From positions 62,001-126,000 of the forward strand of contig CAXXVR010000008.1 of the NCBI GenBank assembly GCA_963675955.2: 64,000 bases of DNA, given 5' to 3'. Source of the DNA: Desulfocicer sp963675955. Lineage in GTDB: Bacteria; Desulfobacterota; Desulfobacteria; Desulfobacterales; Desulfobacteraceae. Positions 1 to 7,294 of this stretch are shown one piece after another. Under the pieces are notes generated by a model. The model was given only the letters and a program-made list of their open reading frames with translations, made no database searches and was not told where the DNA came from. Within the stretch, counting starts at the first letter, position 1. Each line of letters starts with the position of its first letter. The position numbers and the translations under genes are program-made.

Positions 1-1088
1 TAATCCAGGCCCAGTTTACAGACATCTGATTGTGACAGTCCACCCGGCATGAACGGCTCGGGTACCGGGGAAAAAACAGGGCCTGAGATAAGTGGTGTTA
101 TTACCTGCAGGAATTCTTCACGGTTCAGGGCATAGGCAATGGCCCTGCGGACCCGGATGTCATCCATGGGTTTTACCCGGGTATTCAGGAAAATGGTATT
201 AACTTCGCCGACCCCGTGGGTATCGATCTTTACGTTTTCCTGGGCTTCAATGGACTTGCTCCATCCGTTTTCACCTGAACCTGTGATTATGTCCAATTTA
301 TCATTACGAAATGCCGCCTCCCGATCTTTCAGCTCGGCTATCAGGTGAAATTCTATCCCGTCAAGTTTCGGGGTTCCTTTAAAATAATTTTTATGGGCCG
401 TCAGATCGACTTCCCTGCCGGGAAGGTATTGTTTGAAAGCAAAGGGACCTGTACCCACAGGATGTCTGCCGAATTCTTTAAATCCCATGCTTGTTACCGC
501 TTTTTTACTGACAATGAATCCCCCGCCGTAATTGGTCAGTTTCGGAAGAAATAAAAGCGTGGATAATGGTGGATCTATTGTTATCTCAATGGCATATCGT
601 CCAGTTTTTTGTACTGTAATACCTGTATAGTCACTGGCATATACAGAACGTTTCAAGTCTGCTGATTTGTTCAGGGAATAGACCACATCATCAGCGGTCA
701 TTTCATGGGATGGAATGCCGGGACCTTCATGAAACATGATACCTTGTCTCAGGAAAATTCGACACACCTGTTTTCCATTATTCATATGAAATGTGGGCAT
801 TTCCCTTGCAAGGTCCGGTTCAATTTTATGTACCTGTCCCGGCACGTACCTTAAAAGACCGTTGAACACGAGGTCAGCCACGATTCGATCCTGGGATGCC
901 GTGGCCAGATGGGGATCAAACGTTCCCATCTGGCTGACATGGTATCCAAATCGCAATATGTTATCCGATGGGGTGGCCCCAATGTTTTTTGGAGGGGTGC
1001 ACAGGTACATGAAAAATAGAACGGCAGTAAAGCATAAGCATTTTTGAACGATGCCCAAAATCCACACAGTATTTTTTTTAAAATTCAT
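1..1088 (-). CDS. ABC transporter substrate-binding protein, family 5 (3' end outside window)
   Basis: The frame is open from an ATG at 1088 to the window edge, about 362 codons without a stop. The N-terminus has a basic start and a hydrophobic stretch (residues about 8-30), consistent with a signal peptide and periplasmic export. It continues with FGYHVSQMGTFDPHLATA, the usual opening of extracellular solute-binding family 5 (DppA/OppA-like), and later has a DDVVYSLNKS motif and the HPVGTGPFAFKQY signature. The family captures peptides or nickel-type ligands for an ABC importer. No permease or ATPase gene is visible because the downstream side is cut off. It is divergent from selC. The substrate cannot be told. 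Family assignment is firm. Confidence 0.85.
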   Translation of the reverse strand, partial: MNFKKNTVWILGIVQKCLCFTAVLFFMYLCTPPKNIGATPSDNILRFGYHVSQMGTFDPHLATASQDRIVADLVFNGLLRYVPGQVHKIEPDLAREMPTFHMNNGKQVCRIFLRQGIMFHEGPGIPSHEMTADDVVYSLNKSADLKRSVYASDYTGITVQKTGRYAIEITIDPPLSTLLFLPKLTNYGGGFIVSKKAVTSMGFKEFGRHPVGTGPFAFKQYLPGREVDLTAHKNYFKGTPKLDGIEFHLIAELKDREAAFRNDKLDIITGSGENGWSKSIEAQENVKIDTHGVGEVNTIFLNTRVKPMDDIRVRRAIAYALNREEFLQVITPLISGPVFSPVPEPFMPGGLSQSDVCKLGLD

Positions 1089-1236
1089 TATTTTTTTCCT
1101 TACCGTTTTTTTATGTGAGAAGGCCCTGGGCAGAACCCCCAACGGGCGTGCGGTCCGACCCACTTGGAGCCAAAGACTATCAACCCTTTTTTTCTGAATA
1201 GAACCACCTGTACCCCTCTCAAAATCAACAAAAGGC

Positions 1237-1264
1237 TTGACAATCAAGGCGCTTTGAGTATAGA
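1237..1264 (+). promoter_or_regulatory. Sigma-70-type promoter for selC
   Basis: TTGACA at 1237-1242, a 16-bp spacer and TATAGA at 1259-1264 lie about 20 bp upstream of the first base of tRNA-Sec. Match to consensus is good; the transcription start is inferred near 1271. Confidence 0.6.
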
Positions 1265-1284
1265 AGACATCATCGTTTTTTTGT

Positions 1285-1382
1285 GGAAGTGCGCGGCTCA
1301 CTGGTGGGGCCCTCGGACTTCAAATCCGATGTGGGGCGCTAAAACCGTCCCGGGTGGGTTCGATTCCCATGCACTTCCGCCA
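1285..1382 (+). tRNA. selC: tRNA-Sec (anticodon TCA)
   Basis: The acceptor strands GGAAGTGC (1285-1292) and GCACTTCC (1371-1378) pair over 8 bp and are followed by GCCA. The anticodon arm TCGGA-CTTCAAA-TCCGA shows anticodon TCA at 1320-1322. A long variable arm and a T-arm GGGTTCGATTCCC follow. The 98-nt length with an 8-bp acceptor is typical of bacterial selenocysteine tRNA. It implies that the organism decodes UGA as selenocysteine; selA, selB and selD are not in the window. Confidence 0.95.
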
Positions 1383-1479
1383 TTTTTTCCCTTACCGTTT
1401 TTTCCAGCCATTTTTCCCCGACCATGTGAGGCATTGTCTGCCTTGAGACGTTTGTTTTTGCTCCAAATTTTTCGGAGGA

Positions 1480-2841
1480 TTATAACAGGGGCAGCAGCAG
1501 CACCCTGGAATTTCGTTTCATGTTGTAATTGTTTTTTCTATGTTCGGGCAGGTCTTCGGGATGGCCCTGGGTAAATCCAAATTCAAAAAACCAGTCTGCC
1601 GCCTTGGTGGTGAGGAGAAACAGGGTTTTTATTTTCTTTTCATGGGCCTTTTCAATGAGATATTGCATGATACCACGGCCCACGCCTTTGGATTTATAAG
1701 CGGTATTTACAGCAATGGCACCGATTTCTCCCCAGCCATGGCCCAGCTCGTACAGGGCACCACATCCATATATAGCCTGATCCACTTCATAAATATAATA
1801 ATTATCGATTTGATTTATAATGTCCATGTCCGTTCGCATGATCAGATTTCCCTGCTGAACATACCCGTCCATAAGATGCAGGATTTCAGGAACATCGTCA
1901 AGCAAAGCCTGGCGGATATGAGCGTACCGGTTGCCGTAAATCATGGTGCCGCCACCCACACTGGTAAAGACCTCCTGAAGGATACGCCCCTCTTTTCTGC
2001 CGTCAATTATATGAACCCTCTTTACGCCATTGGGACGGGAGATCACCGCCTTTGCATGGTCAAGCAGTTCCTGGTCTTCATGGTCCAGGCTGTCCTTATT
2101 GATGCGGAGAATGGTTTCCACATGGTCAAGATTGATATTGGAAAGAATTTTTCCGTTGGGATGCACCTGGGCACCCGGAGAAATGGTTAATTCTGTGGCT
2201 GGCAATGCTTCCTTGGCCCGGATGAAAAAAAGTTTTTCAATGTCCAGATCCAGGCAAAGCTGCCGGGCAATCTGATTGGAGTTAAGGTTATAGCAGTCTC
2301 CCTTGGCATTGAGACCGATGTTGTACAGCACCGGAATAAAATCCTGGGCCAAAAGTTTATGTACAATGTCCGAACGGATTTTTTCAACCTGCCCCGTCCA
2401 CTGAAAATCAATGCCATTGCAGACCCCCAGTGACCGGGCCTTGGTCCAGTTGCCCATAATACCGTTGGCACCACCGGCGGCAAGGTGGGAGATAATGGTC
2501 TGAACCACCTCCATGGCGGCAAGTTTGATATGGGGAAGCACCGTGGCAGGGGTAATACGGATACCCTTGAAAAATGATGTCTCTATTCCGGCATCGGAAA
2601 GATTTCTGGCAATGGTGGTCCTTGTGCCGGTTACAATGATCAGATGAACCCCAATGTCATGGAGTTGAATAATGTCTTTCATCAGCAGCGGAAACAATGG
2701 GTGACCAAAGAGGCTGTCTTCAATTTTCAGTACAAATGTCTTTTCCCGGTACCGGCGGATGTAGTCAAATACTTCCCGGATGGTGTTAACACTGGCCCGG
2801 TCGGCATACCTCTGGGGGAGTTCGGTTTTCGTTTTAATCAT
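1480..2841 (-). CDS. argA: N-acetylglutamate synthase (ArgA type, kinase-like plus GNAT domains)
   Basis: The product transfers acetyl from acetyl-CoA to glutamate, the first step of arginine synthesis, in the cytoplasm. The 453 residues hold an amino-acid-kinase-like domain (about 1-280) and a C-terminal GNAT domain (about 300-440) with the acetyl-CoA loop YKSKGVGRGI. This two-domain arrangement and length match classical ArgA rather than the short stand-alone synthases. The start follows an A-rich GAAAG leader, 10 bp after the stop of the small gene at 2852-3040, so the two are probably co-transcribed. The kinase-like domain is the usual site of arginine feedback inhibition; this is family knowledge. 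Confidence 0.9.
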   Translation of the reverse strand: MIKTKTELPQRYADRASVNTIREVFDYIRRYREKTFVLKIEDSLFGHPLFPLLMKDIIQLHDIGVHLIIVTGTRTTIARNLSDAGIETSFFKGIRITPATVLPHIKLAAMEVVQTIISHLAAGGANGIMGNWTKARSLGVCNGIDFQWTGQVEKIRSDIVHKLLAQDFIPVLYNIGLNAKGDCYNLNSNQIARQLCLDLDIEKLFFIRAKEALPATELTISPGAQVHPNGKILSNINLDHVETILRINKDSLDHEDQELLDHAKAVISRPNGVKRVHIIDGRKEGRILQEVFTSVGGGTMIYGNRYAHIRQALLDDVPEILHLMDGYVQQGNLIMRTDMDIINQIDNYYIYEVDQAIYGCGALYELGHGWGEIGAIAVNTAYKSKGVGRGIMQYLIEKAHEKKIKTLFLLTTKAADWFFEFGFTQGHPEDLPEHRKNNYNMKRNSRVLLLPLL

Positions 2842-2851
2842 GATTTTGTGT

Positions 2852-3040
2852 TTAATTACTTTCTTTCAGCGATTTTATTTTGAATGCTACCTCGTGATAT
2901 TCATCCTCAAGGGCCAGAAGATCCATCATGACTGGCGGTTTTATGGAATGGGCTGGCAGGCGTTTTTTGGTTTCCGTGATGGCTGCTTCCAGGGCCTGCA
3001 ATCGTTGGGTCAATGATTCCAGGTTATCAGTATTTTTCAT
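2852..3040 (-). CDS. Small coiled-coil-like protein upstream of argA, unknown function
   Basis: This encodes 62 residues rich in Leu, Glu, Lys and Gln with a heptad-like pattern (LESLTQRLQALEAAI). It has no signal peptide or membrane segment. It ends 10 bp before argA on the same strand, which suggests one transcript. Similar short helical proteins are often annotated only as hypothetical. The coding call rests on its tight spacing with argA. Confidence 0.55.
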   Translation of the reverse strand: MKNTDNLESLTQRLQALEAAITETKKRLPAHSIKPPVMMDLLALEDEYHEVAFKIKSLKESN

Positions 3041-3472
3041 ATTTTAGCCTCAAATTTTAAAAAAGTATGAAGTTTGGGGTGCTGGTTGCATATACCCCTC
3101 AATTCCAAGCCGGCTTTCCCTCCCCGATATATTGAGAAACCCACCAACTTACTGAAGAATGCCATTATTTATTTTGAATTACAACGAATAATGAAAATAG
3201 TATAACAGCACCTTCAGGGATGGCCCTGAAATTCAACATGTGTTTTTTAAAAGTTGACACAAACACATGTGGTATGAAAAATGAGAACTTGTGACTCGTG
3301 AGGATTTAATACATGCACCCCGTAAGTGTCAAGATATTAAGAGGGTGGATAGGGCTTGATAATTATCCAAAGTGTGCGTAAAATTGACAAACTTTTAATT
3401 GAAAATTCAGACCGGTACATCAGGTTGATTTAACATTTCAGAAAGCCGGTCGAAACAAGGAGAAAATTTCAA
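3041..3472. other. Intergenic region between argA operon and HNH gene
   Basis: No gene is visible. The stretch holds an 18-bp motif ACAACGAATAATGAAAAT (3181-3198) that recurs exactly at 32665-32682 and imperfectly at 32010-32026. It also holds the promoter-like element at 3356-3384. Confidence 0.5.
3356..3384 (+). promoter_or_regulatory. Possible promoter of the HNH gene
   Basis: TTGATA (3356-3361), a 17-bp spacer and TAAAAT (3379-3384) lie about 90 bp upstream of the ATG at 3473. The match is moderate and not supported by anything else. Confidence 0.4.
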
Positions 3473-3844
3473 ATGGCATCAAAAAAATCCGGGACCATCA
3501 AGGTCTCAGAGATGATCCGCAGCCAGAAGGAGCGGGAAAATACCTATCGAGAACGAGCTCTCAAGATGTTCCCATGGATTTGTACCCATTGTTGCCGTGA
3601 ATTCAACGGCAAAAATCTCAAAGAACTCACTGTGCATCATAAAGATCACAATCATGATAATAATCCACCGGATGGAAGCAACTGGGAATTGCTATGTATT
3701 TATTGTCATGAAAATGAGCATTCAAGAGATCTGGTTGCCGATGCCTATGACACCACATCCCCTGGCAGTCGAGATGCTGATTCAGATAAGGATTTTTCCG
3801 ATAATCCCTTTGCCGGTCTGGCCAATCTGCTGAAAGATAAATAG
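3473..3844 (+). CDS. YajD-like HNH nuclease
   Basis: This 123-residue protein has a treble-clef HNH core: CTHC at about 37-40, then VHHKDHNHDNNPPDGSNWELLC and CIYCHENEH. These supply two CxxC zinc pairs plus the HH and N/H catalytic positions. The architecture and length match the YajD family of small HNH proteins, presumed DNA nucleases of unclear role. A clear GGAG ribosome site precedes the ATG. It lies just left of the tRNA-Lys attachment site, and the arm-like repeats at 3949-3968 leave open that it was cargo of an older island. Confidence 0.85.
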   Translation: MASKKSGTIKVSEMIRSQKERENTYRERALKMFPWICTHCCREFNGKNLKELTVHHKDHNHDNNPPDGSNWELLCIYCHENEHSRDLVADAYDTTSPGSRDADSDKDFSDNPFAGLANLLKDK

Positions 3845-3948
3845 GTGGGCTTGGTCATCAGGTGGTTTGATAAGACGGCAGTTATCAAAATAAAAAGGGT
3901 TATAACCGATTCCATACATTGGGCTTATAGTTCTGCATCATGGCTTGT

Positions 3949-3968
3949 TGTGGGGACTATGTGGGGAC
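3949..3968. repeat. Integrase-arm-like direct repeat pair left of attL
   Basis: TGTGGGGAC occurs twice with 11-bp periodicity (3949 and 3960), outside island 1 on the chromosomal side of the attachment core. Island 1 has a pair with the same 11-bp period at its own ends (GTGGGC twice), so this looks like the end of another, related insertion. Confidence 0.45.
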
Positions 3969-4049
3969 CAATTGCCATATGGTGTAACCCAAAAACAAAA
4001 AGGTTTACAATCAAATTGACTGTAAACCTTTATTTTTATCAGCTTTTTG

Positions 4050-4102
4050 AGTGGTGGGCCGTGAAGGGATCGAACCTTCGACCTACTGATTAAGAGTCAG
4101 TT
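4050..4102 (-). repeat. attL: 3' fragment of tRNA-Lys displaced by island 1
   Basis: The 53 bases are identical to 14777-14829. They hold the CCA end, T-arm and anticodon-arm part of tRNA-Lys but lack the 5' half, so this is a non-functional tRNA fragment. On its left is a hairpin (GGTTTACA...TGTAAACC followed by T-rich sequence on the minus strand) that would be the original tRNA terminator. A diverged copy flanks the intact gene on the right. Confidence 0.9.
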
Positions 4103-4223
4103 TTATATACTTTCACATAGCTTCACTTTATATCATTAAGGTCTTGACATTTATTGATATTTTGCTGTATCCTTAAAATCATTATTCATTTAAGTTCACT
4201 TAAAATCATACAATTTCATCATA

Positions 4224-4246
4224 AAAGTGGGCAAAAAGTGGGCAAA
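4224..4246. repeat. Left inner direct repeat (putative integrase arm sites)
   Basis: A 23-bp tract contains GTGGGCAAA twice at 11-bp spacing. It is identical to 14674-14696 near the right end. Position and helical phasing fit arm-type binding sites of the adjacent tyrosine recombinase. Confidence 0.6.
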
Positions 4247-4264
4247 GGTTTTGAGGGGGATGGC

Positions 4265-5497
4265 ATGGCAAAAGAAAAATGGGAAACAGTCTACCGGGGA
4301 ATTAAGGTCAAAAAACATCCAACGAGGAAACATGGGATAAAGCCCGATGTTTATTTTACTGCCAGGTTCCAATTTAATGGCAAAAGAATAAACTCCGCCC
4401 TGGGGTGGGCCAGCGAGGGGTGGACCCTGGATAAGGCTATAGTCAGATTGACCGAATTAAAAAAAGAAGCCAAGGCAGGGACCGGTGGTGATACCCACAG
4501 AAAAAAACAAGTCAAAGCAGATGAAGAACGCAAAAAACAAGATGCCCTGAAAAAAGAACAGCAGGAGCAGGAAACCAAGGACTCAATGACCTTGGGAATG
4601 TTTTTCAAGGAGATCTATTACCCGGCGATTCAGACAGAGAAGAAAAAGAAGGCCCACACCACAGAAGAACAGCTTTTTAGAATTTGGATAAACCCCACCA
4701 TCGGAGACAAACCCTTCCAAGAGATTAGCACCTTTGACCTTGAACGACTGAAAAAGACCATGCTGGATGCCGGGAAGTCACCCCGTACCATTGAATATGC
4801 CTTAACCACCCTGGGAATGATTTTCAGATATGCCGGACGTACCGGGCACCACCAGGGGGATATACCCACCAGTCAGGTTAAGAAGCCCAAATACGATAAT
4901 AAGCGGGTCAGGTTCCTTTCCACAGATGAAGCCCACCAGTTACTTGACACCTTAAAAATGATGAGTCCACAAACGCATGATATGGCGTTGCTTTCCCTTC
5001 ATTGTGGACTTAGGGCCGGAGAGATCTTTTCCTTAACTTGGGGGGCCGTTGATATGGATCATAACCTCATCACTCTTCTGGACACAAAATCAGGCAAAAG
5101 CAGAACGCTTTCCATGACTGCCGATGTAAAGGGGATCTTTTCCGGGATGGGGCCGGGCAGAAGAGAAGATCTTATTTTCCCTGCCGGGCATGGTGGAAAG
5201 ATAAAAATCATTTCAAATAGTTTTAGAAATGCCGTTAAGAAATGCGGATTTAATGATGGAATCACCGACCGACGGCAACGGGTCACTTTCCATACATTAA
5301 GACACAGTTTCGCCAGCTGGCTTGTAATGGAGGGCATATCGCTCTATGAAGTCAAAGAATTGTTGGGTCATGCTTCCCTTGCAATGACTGAACGGTACAG
5401 CCACCTTTCACCGGATCGCAACCGCCGGGCAGCTGATACCCTAGGGGCTATCTTTCAAAAAGCAGATCCGGTACCAGCAAAAGTAATAAATATCTAA
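4265..5497 (+). CDS. Site-specific tyrosine recombinase (integrase) of island 1
   Basis: This enzyme integrates and excises the island at tRNA-Lys. The 410-residue product from the ATG at 4265 (ribosome site GAGGGGG) has an arm-binding N-terminal region, a SAM-like core-binding domain, and a catalytic domain with HCGLRAGE (first Arg), HTLRHSF (HxxR) and LGHASLAMTERYSHL (His and nucleophilic Tyr). All key residues are visible. An upstream in-frame start at 4154 would give 447 residues but has no ribosome site. The gene starts within 165 bp of attL, the usual place for tRNA-targeting integrases, and its promoter must overlap the arm-site repeats, suggesting autoregulation. Confidence 0.93.
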   Translation: MAKEKWETVYRGIKVKKHPTRKHGIKPDVYFTARFQFNGKRINSALGWASEGWTLDKAIVRLTELKKEAKAGTGGDTHRKKQVKADEERKKQDALKKEQQEQETKDSMTLGMFFKEIYYPAIQTEKKKKAHTTEEQLFRIWINPTIGDKPFQEISTFDLERLKKTMLDAGKSPRTIEYALTTLGMIFRYAGRTGHHQGDIPTSQVKKPKYDNKRVRFLSTDEAHQLLDTLKMMSPQTHDMALLSLHCGLRAGEIFSLTWGAVDMDHNLITLLDTKSGKSRTLSMTADVKGIFSGMGPGRREDLIFPAGHGGKIKIISNSFRNAVKKCGFNDGITDRRQRVTFHTLRHSFASWLVMEGISLYEVKELLGHASLAMTERYSHLSPDRNRRAADTLGAIFQKADPVPAKVINI

Positions 5498-5517
5498 ACA
5501 AGCAGGAGATATAAAAA

Positions 5518-5745
5518 ATGAGTATCGAAAAACACAATATTGAAAATTTACCTTTCTTCCATTCCTTCATTCCAGATGCACCCACAAAAGCTGTTATTGA
5601 TATTCGGGAATTCAATTTATGGCTAAAACGTGTTCAGCACCTTGAATTTTTATCTGATTCTGAGGAAGCTGACAGGGCTGAAGCTTACAAGGAACTGGAA
5701 AATGGTGAAGCCCTGGATTTAAAGGATGCGATGAAAGAATGGTAA
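5518..5745 (+). CDS. Antitoxin of a RelE/ParE-type module
   Basis: This is a 75-residue acidic protein preceded by AGGAG. The C-terminal half (EEADRAEAYKELENGEALDLKDAMKEW) resembles the Gly-Glu-rich tails of small antitoxins that wrap RelE-fold toxins. It overlaps the toxin start by 7 bp, the classical antitoxin-first arrangement, and lies 20 bp after the integrase stop. Its family is not clear to me; the role is inferred from the neighbour. Confidence 0.7.
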   Translation: MSIEKHNIENLPFFHSFIPDAPTKAVIDIREFNLWLKRVQHLEFLSDSEEADRAEAYKELENGEALDLKDAMKEW

Positions 5746-6005
5746 AATATGAAAACCGTAAATTCAAGATCAGCACCAAGGCAAATAAATTTATAAAGTC
5801 ACTGCCAAAGCCCAAGCGTATAAAAATCAAAGGAGCCGTTGAGTGCCTTATGAATAATGACACAGAGCAGCTAAATATTAAACGTCTTCTACCCCACCCC
5901 AAAGAGTTCAGGCTCAAGGTTGGTAATGTCAGGTTGCTGTTCAAGTCTGATAAGGAAACCTTGTTTATATTTGACGCTGGATACAGGAAGGATATTTACA
6001 GATAG
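5739..6005 (+). CDS. RelE/ParE superfamily toxin
   Basis: This 88-residue basic protein has the RelE fold pattern: a helical N-terminus, then LLPHPKEFRLKVGNVRLLFKSDKETLFIFDAGYRKDIYR. That matches the conserved (L/P)xxyRlRvGdyRvif...R.diY C-terminus of the family. Members cleave mRNA on the ribosome (RelE) or poison gyrase (ParE); which applies here cannot be told. It starts inside the antitoxin gene, so translation is probably coupled. In the island it would stabilise maintenance after excision. Confidence 0.8.
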   Translation: MVKYENRKFKISTKANKFIKSLPKPKRIKIKGAVECLMNNDTEQLNIKRLLPHPKEFRLKVGNVRLLFKSDKETLFIFDAGYRKDIYR

Positions 6006-6125
6006 TTTGATTTTCATAGGGATAGAGCCGGGTTCGCTACCCGGTTTGACAAGGCGGCAATCCTGAGCCGCTTTCCCCATGATTCTTTTTAATCAGGAAA
6101 TATCTTACAGGAGAGATAAAAGCGA

Positions 6126-6767
6126 ATGGTAGATGATATCACCAAGTACATTTCAGGTAAAGAGTTGATGGGGACCTATGGATTTAATGCAACAGAAATG
6201 CACCTCCTTCCATTGCAGAGATACAAAGAAGTTTACAAGTATGGTCCTACAGAACCCTTTCAAATACCGAATGAGGAAACCTGGGGTCTACTCTCCAGTA
6301 ACGTTGTATCCCGAAAAGTATGGGGTAAAATTGGGGTAAAAATTCATCCGACAAAGGCCCTTCCATGTGAGTATGATGAATTTTGCAAAACTCTTTATAA
6401 GCGTTCAGATATTGAAAAACTCAAACGGGAACGCCCTGAAACATTCAATAAACACCTACCCACAAATGATAATTCTAACATCCAAACACCAGACAAAACA
6501 CCCCCGGCAATTAACGTCAAAGGTGATGTTATAACCATTAATCTTGATGAGAATACCATTTCAAATCATTTCAAGATTGCCATTGAAGCCTGGACCACCC
6601 TTTATCAAAGCGGTGAATACAACCAATGGAAAACCGGACACCTACCTAAGATCAAAGAATGGATCAAAAGAAATTACCCTGAAGTCTCTCCTACCGCAGC
6701 TGACCGTATTGCCCGGGTGGTAAATTTAAACCCCAATGGAGGTGCACCACATTCTACTTCTAACTGA
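6126..6767 (+). CDS. Unknown protein of island 1 (213 aa)
   Basis: I do not recognise this soluble protein. The first 110 residues look globular (ISGKELMGTYGFNATEMHLL may be a helix-turn-helix-like start), a Pro/Asn/Thr-rich linker spans about 110-130, and a helical C-terminal part (AIEAWTTLYQ...HLPKIKEWIKRNYPEVSPTAADRIARVVNLN) follows. The C-terminal segment resembles regions found in short DNA-binding or mobile-element proteins. An AGGAG lies about 15 bp before the ATG. The gene is followed by nested inverted repeats. Confidence 0.7.
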   Translation: MVDDITKYISGKELMGTYGFNATEMHLLPLQRYKEVYKYGPTEPFQIPNEETWGLLSSNVVSRKVWGKIGVKIHPTKALPCEYDEFCKTLYKRSDIEKLKRERPETFNKHLPTNDNSNIQTPDKTPPAINVKGDVITINLDENTISNHFKIAIEAWTTLYQSGEYNQWKTGHLPKIKEWIKRNYPEVSPTAADRIARVVNLNPNGGAPHSTSN

Positions 6768-6770
6768 CCT

Positions 6771-6870
6771 ATAAAAATTTTCGTTCGAATTTTTATAAAA
6801 GGGTGACACCTACAATTAAACTCTGAAATCGTTTTATTTCAGTGTTTTAAAAATACGTGATCACCCTTTT
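6771..6870 (+). terminator. Nested inverted repeats between the 213-aa gene and the AlpA/primase operon
   Basis: Three palindromes are stacked: ATAAAAATT/AATTTTTAT (6771-6796), CTGAAAT/ATTTCAG (6823-6842, followed by TGTTTT) and an outer pair AAAAGGGTGA (6797-6806)/TCACCCTTTT (6861-6870, followed by CTTTTAT). They can act as a terminator. The outer pair could also be an operator for the operon starting at 6986. Confidence 0.5.
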
Positions 6871-6985
6871 CTTTTATCTGTGATACCCGAACAGTGTTAC
6901 TGTTACACCTTTTATTTCCTTTTCCCCTTAATTATAATTCCCTCAAGTGCATTTATTATCAACCAAAATGGAAGAGGGAATTCAA

Positions 6986-7231
6986 ATGAATCAAAATACC
7001 CAAAACAAACCAGATTTTAGCGGAATTATCAGAAGTAATCCTTGTGGATTTATCCCCCGGCAAAAGATTCTTGAGGCCACTGGTGGACTTATCAAACCAA
7101 AGTATGTGGCGAATCTGGACGCAGATCGAGAGGCCGATGGTATCAAAGGCCGTTTCAAGGTGGGCCGGAAAGTTTGTTATCCAGTGCATGAAGTGGTGGC
7201 ATTTCTGGAACGTCGGGCACAGATGATTTAG
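6986..7231 (+). CDS. AlpA/excisionase-like small DNA-binding protein
   Basis: The 81-residue product from the ATG at 6986 (GAGGG six bases upstream) has the pattern of small winged-helix excisionase/AlpA-type regulators: a helix-turn-helix-like ATGGLIKPKYVANLDADREADG, then GRFKVGRKVCYPVHEVVAFLERR, the usual wing and final helix. Such proteins control excision or replication genes of P4-like islands. It precedes the primase-helicase by 63 bp. Island 2 has a counterpart in the same position (60238-60465). Confidence 0.7.
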   Translation: MNQNTQNKPDFSGIIRSNPCGFIPRQKILEATGGLIKPKYVANLDADREADGIKGRFKVGRKVCYPVHEVVAFLERRAQMI

Positions 7232-7294
7232 AAAAAGAAAGCCCGCGAACCTGGACGGGGGGCACGGGCAAAGGGGGGTGGGCCACAAAAAAAG

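Noticed and set aside
1164..1574. 136-codon plus-strand frame
   Set aside because: It runs through selC and into the antisense of argA.
3845..4093. 82-codon open frame ending in VKGSNLRPTD
   Set aside because: The end is a translation of the tRNA-Lys fragment, a common annotation artefact; no ribosome site.
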